This document shows positions 27,024-33,546 of a stretch of 64,000 nt of DNA, piece by piece (position 1 is the stretch's first letter; each line of letters opens with the position of its first letter). The position numbers were made by a program, and so were the translations under genes. The stretch lies in assembly GCA_016183985.1 (NCBI GenBank), contig JACPDN010000006.1, positions 1,426,001 through 1,490,000 on the forward strand, in the 5' to 3' direction. The stretch is from Pseudomonadota bacterium (lineage in GTDB: Bacteria; Pseudomonadota; Alphaproteobacteria; Dongiales; Dongiaceae). The notes beneath the pieces were generated by a model that saw nothing but the letters and a program-made list of their open reading frames with translations, did not search any database and was not told where the DNA came from.

Positions 27024-27159
27024 GGCAAAGTCCCCAGAAGACAAGAAGCGCGATGAGATACTAAAACGGATGTTGAATACGCCGCGTAAGCCGCATGAAA
27101 GCAAAGCGAAGCCGAAGAAAAAAGTATCTGTAAAGAAAGGGACGCGGACCGTTAGTTAG
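27022..27159 (+). CDS. Small lysine-rich passenger peptide
   Basis: A 45-residue frame beginning MAKSPEDKKRDEILKRML and continuing with NTPRKPHESKAKPKKK. It is strongly basic. Short proteins with a helical KR-rich start and a RMLNTPxKPH motif occur as stand-alone hypotheticals in alphaproteobacteria, which is my reason for calling it real. No strong ribosome-binding site is seen. A stem-loop (27144-27168) overlaps its stop. It diverges from the HEPN-motif gene, overlapping its start by two bases. A nucleic-acid-binding or antitoxin-like role is possible but unsupported. Confidence 0.45.
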   Translation: MAKSPEDKKRDEILKRMLNTPRKPHESKAKPKKKVSVKKGTRTVS

Positions 27160-27168
27160 GCGGTCCGC
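27144..27168 (+). terminator. Stem-loop at the end of the small lysine-rich gene
   Basis: GCGGACCG (27144-27151) pairs perfectly with CGGTCCGC (27161-27168) around a 9-base loop containing the stop codon. No T-tract follows, so it may act as an mRNA 3' stabiliser and not as a full terminator. Confidence 0.4.
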
Positions 27169-27179
27169 GCAAGCATTCG

Positions 27180-27392
27180 ATGAAACTTGTCCGCGCTCAT
27201 TCTGATTTTGTCATCGTTCCAGAAACCGATACCGAACAACACATGCTCGACATGATAGCTGACGAGGGCGGCCACTTAGCGTTCAGCGCTGAGGTAGGTT
27301 TTTATCGAGCCAGTCATTCACTGTCTTGTAACCCCACCCAAACCAGTTCTGGCGGATTGGTATCACCCGCAGTTCATCGTTCTGATCGATGA
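27180..27392 (+). CDS. Possible small passenger ORF
   Basis: A 70-residue frame starting MKLVRAHSDFVIVPETDTEQ. The first ~40 residues have protein-like composition, but the rest overlaps the opposite-strand Cas2/SinR-like gene and is probably shadow. No Shine-Dalgarno is visible. It may be a real short gene whose original end has been lost, or chance. Confidence 0.25.
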   Translation: MKLVRAHSDFVIVPETDTEQHMLDMIADEGGHLAFSAEVGFYRASHSLSCNPTQTSSGGLVSPAVHRSDR

Positions 27393-27555
27393 GGTGAACC
27401 AAGGAGTTATAAACTTGCTCAGCGGTGCCGCTGGACACGATTGCGTAAGAAGATTCGGAAAGTTTCGCCCATGCGCCAAAGGATTTGATGGTCTTCACAA
27501 TGGGCGGTCGCTTGACCTCAGCGTTGAGATCATAGGTGACTAAGTAGCAGGCCAT
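27283..27555 (-). CDS. Small Cas2/SinR-like ferredoxin-fold protein (transposon passenger)
   Basis: A 90-residue protein opening MACYLVTYDLNAEVKRPPIV. This is the beta-strand plus YDL start seen in Cas2, VapD and SinR-type small proteins. IKSFGAWAKLSESSYAIVSSG and LIDQNDELRVIPIRQNWFGWG fit the following helix, the W/S strand and the D-x-N-D-x-L-x-V strand of SinR-family proteins. There is no CRISPR array or cas1 nearby. Translation is preceded by GGAGGG, which lies in an arm of a competing hairpin (27558-27590). Possible roles include a structured-RNA-binding protein or RNase-like toxin. Function is unknown. Confidence 0.6.
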   Translation of the reverse strand: MACYLVTYDLNAEVKRPPIVKTIKSFGAWAKLSESSYAIVSSGTAEQVYNSLVHLIDQNDELRVIPIRQNWFGWGYKTVNDWLDKNLPQR

Positions 27556-27557
27556 GT

Positions 27558-27588
27558 GGCCCTCCTATCTAACTAGTGCTGGAGGGCC
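27558..27588 (-). promoter_or_regulatory. Hairpin that can hide the ribosome-binding site of the Cas2/SinR-like gene
   Basis: On the minus strand the ribosome-binding site GGAGGGCC (27565-27558) can pair over 8 bp with GGCCCTCC (27588-27581) across a 15-base loop. The second arm can instead pair over 10 bp with an upstream copy at 27654-27645. The two pairings are mutually exclusive, as expected for translational control. Seen by base pairing only. Confidence 0.45.
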
Positions 27589-27703
27589 GCTTGACGACAA
27601 TGGCAACGTAACATACCGTTACGAAGTTGATTCACTGCTTCCGCGCGGCCCTCCGGTTGTGCGGATTTCGATTAGGCCGGGGCGCTAAACCCCCGGCCTT
27701 TTT
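27581..27703 (+). ncRNA. Candidate structured small RNA with intrinsic terminator
   Basis: About 123 bases between the Cas2/SinR-like gene and the transposase. A perfect 10-bp outer stem joins 27581-27590 to 27645-27654. It encloses CGTAAC/GTTACG (27607-27612 with 27618-27623, loop ATACC) and two weaker 3-bp arms (27591-27606 and 27624-27640), so the folded part is 74 nt and cloverleaf-like. It is not a tRNA: there is no T-loop consensus and no U33 anticodon context. A strong terminator follows at 27675-27703. No promoter was recognised. The same structure is also palindromic on the minus strand, where it would be the leader of the Cas2/SinR-like gene. Confidence 0.45.
27675..27703 (+). terminator. 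Strong Rho-independent terminator inside the transposon
   Basis: GGCCGGGG (27675-27682) pairs with CCCCGGCC (27691-27698) and is followed at once by TTTTT (27699-27703). The T-tract is on the plus strand, although the genes on both sides read leftward. This implies a rightward transcript, most simply the structured RNA candidate just before it. Confidence 0.75.
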
Positions 27704-27801
27704 CGTAGTCAACTGGAACCCCAGCACACTTTTCCGAGTCGGGCCAATAGCTTAGTCAAGCTTTTTTGCTGTTATATTGGCGAAGGGCCTGTTTCCAAGT
27801 C

Positions 27802-28737
27802 TTAGGCTTGGTTAGTCCGCCGATAGGTCAGGCGCTTGCCTTCCGCACCTTTGATGGCTTCGATAGCGCGCATGTTGTCGTCAATATTGAGGCTGGCGCG
27901 GGTGTTGTAGCGGAAATCAAATTCACCAAGATAGCGCTTGAGATGTTCGCTGCTCACATGGTGGTAAGTGCCGTTAATGCTGCGCTTCAAGATCGAGAAA
28001 TAGCCCTCAACCGTATTCGTGTGAGCTTCGCCGCGCACGTATTCGTCAATGCCGTGATTGACCTTCTGGTGGTCGGCAAATTCCTTGCCGACATTGCGAT
28101 ACTGACCAGCTTCATCGGTAATAAGCGTGGTGTCACGGCTGATCTGGGTGACCAAGATCGGACGCAATGTCTTACCGGTAACATCGGCAACGTGGAATGA
28201 GCGGACCTTGCCGCCACGCTCAACAAGAGCGAACGCGACTTCCTTGCCCTTACCGCCCAGATTGCCGCGCTTGCGCTTGCTGACGTGCTTATTGGTCTCT
28301 TTGCCGCCGATATAGGTCTCGTCAGCCTCAACAACCTTGCCAGAGCCGCCCATGGGCTCAGAGGAATTGAGCGGACGCATAGCCTCGCGAATGCGCATGG
28401 CCATGAACCAAGCCGATTTATAGGTGATGCCGAGCATGCGGTGAAGCTGATGGGCGCTCATGCCCTTCTTGCTGGCCGACATGAGGTGCGTCGCCAGAAC
28501 CCACTTATAGAGCGGAATGTGCGAGCGCTCGTAAATGGTACCCGTGCGAACCGTGAATTTACGGCGGCAATCGCCACAATGATACCAGCCGTCACCCATC
28601 GACGTGCCGCCGAGAGCCTTTACCCGATCCAGACCACCACACAGCGGGCAAGAAACGCCATCGACCCAGCGGATAGCCTCAAGATGCTCGCGAGCGGCGG
28701 TTTCGTCGTTGTAGATCGGGTTGGTAAGGTCGGTCAT
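27802..28737 (-). CDS. IS1595-family (ISXO2-like) transposase
   Basis: An intact 311-residue transposase. The N-terminal zinc-ribbon has CPLCGG and CGDCRRKF (residues about 31-56), with a helix-turn-helix-like region after it. The ISXO2-type catalytic domain shows ADETYIGG (first Asp), LITDEAGQY (second Asp) and HTNTVEGYFSILKR (the third position region). AAGGAG lies upstream of the ATG. Its promoter is formed partly by the right inverted repeat. There are no frameshifts or stops, so the element may still be mobile. Confidence 0.93.
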   Translation of the reverse strand: MTDLTNPIYNDETAAREHLEAIRWVDGVSCPLCGGLDRVKALGGTSMGDGWYHCGDCRRKFTVRTGTIYERSHIPLYKWVLATHLMSASKKGMSAHQLHRMLGITYKSAWFMAMRIREAMRPLNSSEPMGGSGKVVEADETYIGGKETNKHVSKRKRGNLGGKGKEVAFALVERGGKVRSFHVADVTGKTLRPILVTQISRDTTLITDEAGQYRNVGKEFADHQKVNHGIDEYVRGEAHTNTVEGYFSILKRSINGTYHHVSSEHLKRYLGEFDFRYNTRASLNIDDNMRAIEAIKGAEGKRLTYRRTNQA

Positions 28738-28766
28738 TGCATGTCTCCTTGAGAGAGAACATAGGC

Positions 28767-28794
28767 ATTATACCGTGTTCAGTCAAGTATACAA
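28767..28794 (-). promoter_or_regulatory. Transposase promoter overlapping the right inverted repeat
   Basis: Reading leftward, TTGTAT (28794-28789) inside the terminal repeat and a perfect TATAAT (28772-28767) are 16 bases apart, 30 bases before the transposase ATG. The left repeat has the same -35 but no -10, so only the right end would fire inward. Confidence 0.6.
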
Positions 28795-28796
28795 TC
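28776..28796 (-). repeat. Right terminal inverted repeat of the IS1595-family element
   Basis: The 21-bp partner of 26464-26484, with one mismatch. It also carries the -35 box of the transposase promoter. Confidence 0.88.
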
Positions 28797-28797
28797 G

Positions 28798-28828
28798 CCC
28801 TTCAGGGGGAGGGTAGGGAGGGGGGCGC
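28798..28828. repeat. Palindromic repeat, family B, copy 2 (right half, split by the insertion)
   Basis: Reads cccttcagggggaggg followed by tagggaggggggcg, the right half of the family B element that is whole at 53723-53800. The left half remains at 26445-26458 on the other side of the transposon. The insertion therefore lies inside a repeat copy. Confidence 0.7.
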
Positions 28829-28855
28829 TAGTGACGGGTGCCGAAAGATAAGACG

Positions 28856-29641
28856 CTACGTCCCCTTCCCTTGCGCCGCGATCCAGGCGGCGATGCGTTC
28901 GTCGCACAACACGATTTCGCGCCGGTCGGGATTGAAGAAGGAATTGGGCCCACCGCATTCGGTAACCAGCAGCATGCGGCCATAGGGCAGCGCCAGTTCG
29001 GCATTGAGTCGTTCCGCCAGCCCGTCGAAGAGCCCGTTCTGGCGCAGGCTTTCGGCAATCGCCTCATTGGCCTCGTCGATCACCGGGGCGATTTCGACAT
29101 AAAGCGGTCCTGCCCCCTCGGGCGGTGTGAGGCCTGGCCCGCGCCGATAGGGCGCGAGGCGCCCGTTCCATTGCGCCTCGGCTCTGGCAGCGTCGGCCGA
29201 ACAGGCCTTGGCCGCCTTGGCGTCAATCCTCAGCGTGGCACCGAGCGCCGCATGCGCATCGGCATCCTGTCCGATCAACTGGCAGGCAAAGAGCTTGGCA
29301 AGCTTGGGGGGCAACGGCGCTGCCTTGGCCTTGTCGAGGGTCGCTGCGAAAGCAAGGAAGGCATCGAGCGCCTTGCCGAGGTCGGCATCGGCGGCACTCT
29401 GCGGCTTCTCGGCGATACCGGTCAGTGCCACCAATTGGGCGGCGCCGACGATCGCCTCTTCCGGCAAGATATCGGTCGGCGCCGGCGTCTCGGGGAGAAG
29501 CGAGGTAGCGACGCTGATATGGAACTCGGCCACCAGCGCGCCTAAGATCACGTCGTCGTCGATCTCGGCAGCGCTGCTCCCAGGCGCAGTCAATGCGACC
29601 GCCACCGTTCCCAGAATGGTCATCCGCCGCCACGCCCGCAT
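28856..29641 (-). CDS. DUF4344-like secreted protein without the metal-binding half
   Basis: A 261-residue exported protein (signal LGTVAVALTAPGSSAAE). Its C-terminal part (ALPYGRMLLVTECGGPNSFF then REIVLCDERI) resembles the ECG-x-x-NAFY...I-x-x-CYE block of DUF4344 putative metallopeptidases. In that family a HExxH-type segment follows. Here the protein stops within about 15 residues and no HExxH is present. I use ATG 29641 because the upstream extension lacks protein character. The stop lies 60 bases from the mobile element's right end. It could be a truncated family member or a natural short form. Confidence 0.55.
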   Translation of the reverse strand: MRAWRRMTILGTVAVALTAPGSSAAEIDDDVILGALVAEFHISVATSLLPETPAPTDILPEEAIVGAAQLVALTGIAEKPQSAADADLGKALDAFLAFAATLDKAKAAPLPPKLAKLFACQLIGQDADAHAALGATLRIDAKAAKACSADAARAEAQWNGRLAPYRRGPGLTPPEGAGPLYVEIAPVIDEANEAIAESLRQNGLFDGLAERLNAELALPYGRMLLVTECGGPNSFFNPDRREIVLCDERIAAWIAAQGKGT

Positions 29642-29793
29642 CGGCTCTCCAGCCCCTTTGTTTCGCCCGGCAGAATGACATGATTTGCCCAAGGTTTGCA
29701 CGCCTCGTGCCACAATATCGCCACGGGTTCCCGGCATAAGCATCGGCACATGATGCGATATCTTGATGAGAGCCGGAGAATCCGGCGCCTGAG

Positions 29794-30885
29794 GTGGTCT
29801 TGCCCGAAGATTACGTGACGGATTTGCCAGCCGGCGACGGCATGGCCGAAGAAGCTGGCCCCAGAAAACGCGGCGCCTTCCTGAAAGGCCTTCATGCTGG
29901 GCTGGTCGCCGGCTGCGTTGCTCTTCTTTTTGCAACCTTCCTGCCCTTGCTGCATCCCTATTGGCCCTTGGCCGATGTGGCCGAGCATTTCGCGCTGCAG
30001 GTCTTGATGGCGTCGGCGTTTCTCGGCGCCCTGGCGGTTGCTCTGCGGCGCTGGCGCTGGCTCAGCATTATCGGCGGCATCGCCTTCATCCAGGCCTGGA
30101 CCATCCATCCCTATTGGCCCAGCACCACGGCATTGGCAGCGCCTGCCGTTGGCGAAGCGCGGCTGAAGCTGGTCTCGCTCAATGTCTGGTACCACAATCA
30201 GAACATGCCGGCCGTCATCGACTATCTGCGCGACACCAATGCCGATGTTGTGGGCCTCGTCGAAGTGCGCGACCGCATGCTGCCGGAATTGGCTGTCCTC
30301 AACGATCTTTATCCCTACCGCCTGGAATGCGTGTCCGTCGCGCGGATCTGCCAGGAATTGCTGCTTTCCAAATATCCCTTCACCGCGTCGGGGAAGGGGC
30401 GCATCGATGGCGAGCTGCCGGTGCTGGTCTGGGGCGAGATCCGGCCGATGCCGCAGGCGCCGCCGATTACCATTGCCGTCACCCATCTCGCCTGGCCTTT
30501 CAAGAAAATCCGCGCCCCCGCCGAACCCGCCCTCGATCCACAGCACCAGTCCCTGCCCAAAGGCTTGCCGCGGCTGGTACAAACCGAGCAGGCTTTGAAA
30601 CTCACCGGCGCTCTCGATCGTTTGAGCAGCAATCTCGTCCTGATGGGGGATTTCAACATGACGCCCTGGAGCCGCACCCAGCAATACCTGCGCCGGGCGA
30701 CCGGGCTCGACAATAAGGGCGCGCTTGTGCCCTCCTGGCCGGCTTGGGCGCCGTCCTTCCTGCGCCTGCCCATCGACCACGTCATGACGCGGGGCAATCC
30801 GCAGATCCTGGAACTCGCGGCGGGGCCCGATGTCGGTTCCGACCATCGCCCGGTCGAGGCCATCATCGCCCTCACCGGCGAATGA
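29794..30885 (+). CDS. Endonuclease/exonuclease/phosphatase family membrane protein, copy 1
   Basis: A protein of up to 363 residues: three N-terminal hydrophobic helices (about residues 30-115) followed by an EEP-fold catalytic domain. Signatures are LKLVSLNVWYHN, VVGLVEVRD (metal-binding Glu), LMGDFNMTPWS, LPIDHVM and VGSDHRPV. The enzymatic domain would face the periplasm. Members cleave phosphodiesters in nucleic acids or lipids. The start is uncertain among GTG 29794, TTG 29800 (with GAGG) and ATG 29842. It overlaps a second, related gene by 4 nt. Confidence 0.82.
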   Translation: MVLPEDYVTDLPAGDGMAEEAGPRKRGAFLKGLHAGLVAGCVALLFATFLPLLHPYWPLADVAEHFALQVLMASAFLGALAVALRRWRWLSIIGGIAFIQAWTIHPYWPSTTALAAPAVGEARLKLVSLNVWYHNQNMPAVIDYLRDTNADVVGLVEVRDRMLPELAVLNDLYPYRLECVSVARICQELLLSKYPFTASGKGRIDGELPVLVWGEIRPMPQAPPITIAVTHLAWPFKKIRAPAEPALDPQHQSLPKGLPRLVQTEQALKLTGALDRLSSNLVLMGDFNMTPWSRTQQYLRRATGLDNKGALVPSWPAWAPSFLRLPIDHVMTRGNPQILELAAGPDVGSDHRPVEAIIALTGE

Positions 30886-31835
30886 TGCGGCGCCGTTACC
30901 TGGCGTTGATCCTCCTTTGGATCATCCTCGCCATCGCCGTGCTGCTGGCGCCCTATTCGCTTCACCTCAGCCTCATCGACAGCCTGCGCCAGCCGGTGAT
31001 CCTGCTGGGCGTCATCATTGCCGTCCTCCTGTTGTGGCGCCGGCACTGGCGGATCGGGGGCGGCCTTGTGCTGGGGCTGGTCAGCCTTTCATTGCCCTGG
31101 CTCGCCAGCGGCAGCCTGCCGATCCCGCAGGACATGCGGCAGATCAAGCTCATCATCCTGCCAAGCTCAAGCGGCAAGGCCCTGCGCTACGCGGTTGAGG
31201 AGAAGCCGGATCTCATCTTCATTCCGGATTTCAGCAATAAGACGGATCGGGCGCTCGGGTCACAGAAGAAGATCATCCATGCGGCACCCGCCGAGGAGCC
31301 GCAACTGATGGCCGCCTTGCCCGAACTCAGCGATCTTTATCGTCCCTGGCTGCTGAAAACCAATGACGGCATGGGGCTGTTCATCAGGCAAGGCGCCACC
31401 GATATCGACAGCATCCGCGTGCGCGAGGCGCAGGTCGGCTCCTATGCGCTGGTGGTGGATGCGAACCTCTCCGGCACGGAACTGACGCTTGCCATGGTCC
31501 ATCTCAGCCGCCCCTTCCCGCTCGCCGGCTTCGGCCGCCAGGTGGCGCAGGCCGAGCGCTTGGGCGGCCAGCTCGCGGAAATCCCCCGCCCGATCATCCT
31601 CGCCGGCGATTTCAACGCGCTGCCCTGGTCGAAGGCCTTGCAAAACCTCAGCAGCGCCATGGCCGCCGACAATGCGCAATGGACCGGCACTTTCCCGGCC
31701 AAATCGCCCGTGAAACTCGCCATCGACCAGGTCCGGGTGAACGGGGGCCTGCAGATCGTGTCGCTGGAAACCGGCCCTTATCTGGGCTCGGTCCACCTGC
31801 CTTTGGTCGCCACCATCGCGCTTCCCCCGAGATAG
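30882..31835 (+). CDS. Endonuclease/exonuclease/phosphatase family membrane protein, copy 2
   Basis: A 317-residue protein translationally coupled to copy 1 (ATGA overlap). Three N-terminal helices are followed by a diverged EEP domain: [17 protein letters not shown] and [11 protein letters not shown] are clear and [13 protein letters not shown] ends it. The usual terminal SDH is replaced by SVH. The N-terminal catalytic Glu block is also degenerate ([12 protein letters not shown] where a VVxLQE-type block is expected). It may therefore be less active, or a partner of copy 1. Location: inner membrane, catalytic part outside. Confidence 0.72.
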   Translation: MMRRRYLALILLWIILAIAVLLAPYSLHLSLIDSLRQPVILLGVIIAVLLLWRRHWRIGGGLVLGLVSLSLPWLASGSLPIPQDMRQIKLIILPSSSGKALRYAVEEKPDLIFIPDFSNKTDRALGSQKKIIHAAPAEEPQLMAALPELSDLYRPWLLKTNDGMGLFIRQGATDIDSIRVREAQVGSYALVVDANLSGTELTLAMVHLSRPFPLAGFGRQVAQAERLGGQLAEIPRPIILAGDFNALPWSKALQNLSSAMAADNAQWTGTFPAKSPVKLAIDQVRVNGGLQIVSLETGPYLGSVHLPLVATIALPPR

Positions 31836-31965
31836 CCTGGCGCGTCAACGGGCCATTTCCGCCCCGCATGGAAGCCATGCGGGATCCTTTCGCGCTTGCG
31901 GGAGCCCCGTCAAATCCCTAGTCTCCGGCGGCTTTCAGCCCCTTTTTTCACACCCGAGAGACGAA

Positions 31966-33546
31966 ATGACTGACGATCGCACCTATGCCCAAGCCGCGCG
32001 TGCCTGGCCGTTTGAGGAGGCCAGGAAGCTGGTCGACCGCTACAAAGCCGGTGCGCCGAAAAAAGGCTATGTGCTGTTCGGGACCGGTTACGGCCCCTCC
32101 GGCCTGCCGCATATCGGCACCTTTGGCGAGGTCGTGCGCTGCACCATGGTGCGCCAGGCCTTCCAGCGTCTCTCGGATATCCCGACGCGTCTCTTCGCCT
32201 TCTCCGACGACATGGACGGTCTGCGCAAGGTGCCGACCAATGTGCCCAATCAGGAGATGCTGCAGAAATTCATCGGCATGCCGCTGACCAAGGTGCCGGA
32301 TCCCTTCGGCACGCATGAGAGCTTCGGCCATCACAACAACGCCATGCTGCGCGGCTTCCTCGACGGCTTCGGCTTCGAGTACGAGTTCAAATCCTCGACC
32401 GAGCTCTATAAGGCCGGCGTCTTCGACCAGGGTCTCCTCGACGTGCTGAAGCACTACCAGGCGATCATGGACGTCATGCTGCCGTCTCTGCGCGAGGAAC
32501 GCGCGGCCAGCTATTCGCCCTTCCTGCCCGTCTGCCGCAAAACGGGGCGCGTGCTGCAGGTCCCGGTGCTGGAGACCAATGCGGAAGCCGGCACCATCGT
32601 CTATCAGGACGAGGACGGCTCGAAGGTCGAAACGCCCGTGACCGGCGGTCATTGCAAGCTGCAATGGAAGCCCGATTGGGCGATGCGCTGGCATGTGCTG
32701 GGCGTCGATTACGAAATGTCCGGCAAGGATCTCATCCCCTCGGTCCAGCTCGGCAACAAGATCTGCAAGATCCTCGGCTCGACGCCGCCGGAAGGCTTCA
32801 ATTACGAACTCTTCCTCGACGAGAAGGGCCAGAAGATCTCGAAGTCCAAGGGCAACGGCCTTTCGGTCGAAGAGTGGCTGGAATACGCGCCGCCCGAGAG
32901 CCTAGCCTTGTTCATGTATCAGAAGCCGCGTGCGGCCAAGCGCCTCTATTTCGACGTCATCCCGCGCGCCGTCGACGACTATCTGACCTTCGTCGAGAAG
33001 TTCGACGCCGAAAATCCGGCCCAGAAGCTCGAGAATCCGGCCTGGCACATCCATAACGGCCAGCCGCCCAAGGCCGCCTCGGCGCTCACCTATGGCATTC
33101 TCCTCAACCTCGCCTCGGTTGCCAATGCCGAGACCAAGGACACGCTCTGGGGCTTCATCAGCAAGTACCAGCCGGAAGCGACGCCCACAACGGCGCCCTT
33201 CCTCGACAGGCTGGTGGGCTATGCCATCAACTATTACCGCGACCATGTGAAGCCCCATAAGAAGTACAAGGCGCCGGACGAGATGGAGCGCGCTGCCCTC
33301 GCCGATCTCCTTGCCGCGCTTGAAGCAGCGCCTGAGACGGCGGACGCCGCCGAGCTGCAGAACATCGTTTTTGAGGTTGGCAAGAAGCACCCCTTCGCGG
33401 AATTGCGTGCCTGGTTCAAAGCGCTTTACGAGACATTGCTCGGCCAGGAAACCGGCCCCCGCATGGGTTCCTTCTTCGCCCTCTACGGCCGCAAGAACTC
33501 AATCGCCCTCATCCGCAAGGCGCTTGAGGGGAAGCTCAACGCATGA
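31966..33546 (+). CDS. lysS: Lysine--tRNA ligase, class I
   Basis: A 526-residue class I (archaeal-type) lysyl-tRNA synthetase that charges tRNA-Lys. The HIGH-type motif is HIGT at residues 49-52 within [15 protein letters not shown]. The KMSKS-type motif is KISKS at 290-294. The remainder is the helical anticodon-binding region of LysRS-I. This enzyme replaces the class II LysRS in many alphaproteobacteria, which supports the taxonomic reading. Its stop overlaps the start of the PLP enzyme gene by 4 nt. Confidence 0.96.
   Translation: MTDDRTYAQAARAWPFEEARKLVDRYKAGAPKKGYVLFGTGYGPSGLPHIGTFGEVVRCTMVRQAFQRLSDIPTRLFAFSDDMDGLRKVPTNVPNQEMLQKFIGMPLTKVPDPFGTHESFGHHNNAMLRGFLDGFGFEYEFKSSTELYKAGVFDQGLLDVLKHYQAIMDVMLPSLREERAASYSPFLPVCRKTGRVLQVPVLETNAEAGTIVYQDEDGSKVETPVTGGHCKLQWKPDWAMRWHVLGVDYEMSGKDLIPSVQLGNKICKILGSTPPEGFNYELFLDEKGQKISKSKGNGLSVEEWLEYAPPESLALFMYQKPRAAKRLYFDVIPRAVDDYLTFVEKFDAENPAQKLENPAWHIHNGQPPKAASALTYGILLNLASVANAETKDTLWGFISKYQPEATPTTAPFLDRLVGYAINYYRDHVKPHKKYKAPDEMERAALADLLAALEAAPETADAAELQNIVFEVGKKHPFAELRAWFKALYETLLGQETGPRMGSFFALYGRKNSIALIRKALEGKLNA

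Larger units (their letters stand above)
26464..28796. mobile_element. IS1595-family element with passenger genes
   Basis: A 2.33-kb element bounded by 21-bp inverted repeats at 26464-26484 and 28776-28796 that differ at one base. Both begin GATTGTATACTTG and end CTGAACA. It contains an intact ISXO2/IS1595-type transposase near the right end. About 1.2 kb of unrelated coding and RNA sequence occupies the left part. The interior is visibly lower in GC and different in codon use from its neighbours. It sits inside a family B palindromic repeat. No perfect 8-bp target duplication is present. The nearest is CCCTTTAG (26451-26458) against CCCTTCAG (28798-28805). Confidence 0.85.

Noticed and set aside
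27581-27655. A tRNA gene, suggested by the 74-nt size and acceptor-like stem.
   Set aside because: The T-arm lacks the GGTTCRANNCC pattern, the central hairpin loop has no U33 or usual anticodon context, and the outer stem is 10 bp instead of 7.
27283-27703. A CRISPR-Cas locus, because of the Cas2-like protein and nearby repeats.
   Set aside because: There are no direct repeats with spacers, no cas1 or effector, and the repeats are inverted arms of hairpins.
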